Shown here: one piece after another, positions 15,123 through 15,564 of the stretch | Layout: every line of letters starts with the position of its first letter | Position numbering within the stretch: the stretch's first letter is position 1 | NCBI GenBank assembly: GCA_001796415.1 | Contig: MGML01000046.1 | Span: 1-15,564 of the forward strand | Length of the DNA: 15,564 nucleotides | DNA from: Chloroflexi bacterium RBG_13_46_14 | Lineage (GTDB): Bacteria; Chloroflexota; Dehalococcoidia; Dehalococcoidales; UBA2162 | Reading direction: 5' to 3' | The notes under the pieces: model-generated | What the model was told of the DNA's origin: nothing | What the model saw: the letters and a program-made list of their open reading frames with translations, nothing else | Database searches by the model: none | Program-made: the position numbers and the translations under genes

Positions 15123-15564
15123 ATGATCCTTGTCGCAGAAAGTCTGAATATAATGTCACAGACAATCGGACCGGCGATTCGTGAGAGGAATGCCGGACCT
15201 GTCCAGGAGATGGTTAAAGCTCAGGCTGAGCATGGTGCCGACTATCTGGATATTAACATCGGTCCTGCCAGGAGAAATGGTGATGAAACGATGGCATGGG
15301 TTGTTAACACCGTCCAGGAAGTTACCGACCTTCCTCTTTCTCTGGATACCACCAATACTGTCGCGATGGAAGCCGGTCTGAAAGCGTGTAAGAATCAAGT
15401 ACTGATTAATTCCATTTCGCTGCAGCCCAACAGGCTTGAAGCAGAATTACCGATGGTCCCCAAGTATAAAGCAGACATGATAGGATTACTGTGGGGTGTC
15501 GACGGGATGCCCCGTGATGCCAACGAACGATGTATGCATGCTGTCGATATCGTTTACCGGGCGA
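15123..15564 (+). CDS. acsE: Methyl-THF:corrinoid iron-sulfur protein methyltransferase (5' part)
   Basis: AcsE (MeTr) transfers the methyl group of 5-methyl-THF to the cobalt of AcsCD. Only the first 147 codons are present; the frame is open to the window edge and the family is normally about 260-270 residues, so the gene continues outside. The opening MILVAESLNIMSQ and the pterin-binding landmarks LDINIGPAR (42-50), D75 in LSLDTTN and N96 in LINSIS match the Moorella enzyme in place and numbering. GGAGG (15113-15117) is 5 bases before the ATG, and only 10 bases separate it from the acsC stop, so it is surely in the same operon. Confidence 0.93.
   Translation, partial: MILVAESLNIMSQTIGPAIRERNAGPVQEMVKAQAEHGADYLDINIGPARRNGDETMAWVVNTVQEVTDLPLSLDTTNTVAMEAGLKACKNQVLINSISLQPNRLEAELPMVPKYKADMIGLLWGVDGMPRDANERCMHAVDIVYRA

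Noticed and set aside
1..15564. CRISPR arrays, insertion sequences, tRNA or rRNA genes
   Set aside because: No regularly spaced repeats, transposase-like frames, terminal inverted repeats or recognisable tRNA/rRNA segments were seen.

Overview
The window looks like chromosomal DNA from an uncultured anaerobic bacterium that fixes or releases carbon by the Wood-Ljungdahl (reductive acetyl-CoA) pathway. My best guess is phylum Chloroflexota, class Dehalococcoidia. That placement rests on the protein flavour and on recalled similarity to the fhs-folD-acs neighbourhood of Dehalococcoides, not on a database search. Nothing here suggests a plasmid, phage or insertion sequence; the genes are evenly spaced, mostly have strong GGAGG-type ribosome binding sites, and show no frameshifts.

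Left part (1-2285). Positions 1-267 hold no gene I can support, but contain a four-run G tract (50-71). Three minus-strand genes follow as one unit, transcribed right to left: yebC (2128-1376), ruvC (1353-856) and ruvA (846-268). They encode a YebC/PmpR-type protein and two parts of the Holliday-junction machinery; ruvB is not in the window. A divergent intergenic region (2129-2285) carries a plausible sigma70-type promoter on each strand. On the plus strand it drives a 407-residue bifunctional sugar-1-phosphate nucleotidylyltransferase/acetyltransferase (2286-3509).

Middle (3510-3861). This 352-base gap has no gene. It carries a near-consensus promoter (3749-3777), an inverted repeat abutting its -35 box, another inverted repeat farther upstream, and a short hairpin in the predicted leader. 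It looks like the control region of the operon that follows.

Right part (3862-15564, all plus strand). Ten genes run in tight succession: cooC, fhs, a second cooC/acsF-like gene, folD, an unrecognised 72-residue ORF, acsD, cooS (acsA), acsB, acsC and the start of acsE, which is cut by the window edge. Together Fhs and FolD carry formate to methylene-THF. AcsE moves the methyl group from methyl-THF to the corrinoid protein AcsCD. CooS makes CO from CO2, and AcsB joins methyl, CO and CoA into acetyl-CoA. The two CooC-type ATPases are probably the nickel-insertion factors for CooS and AcsB. The methylene-THF reductase and formate dehydrogenase needed to complete the route are not in the window.

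Points most worth a second look: the unknown 72-residue protein inside the operon; a 15-bp hairpin between acsB and acsC with no U tract; a cysteine next to the Cys-Gly-Cys nickel motif of AcsB; a divergent Fhs; and a full-length CODH subunit in a locus whose Dehalococcoides counterpart is known to lack it.
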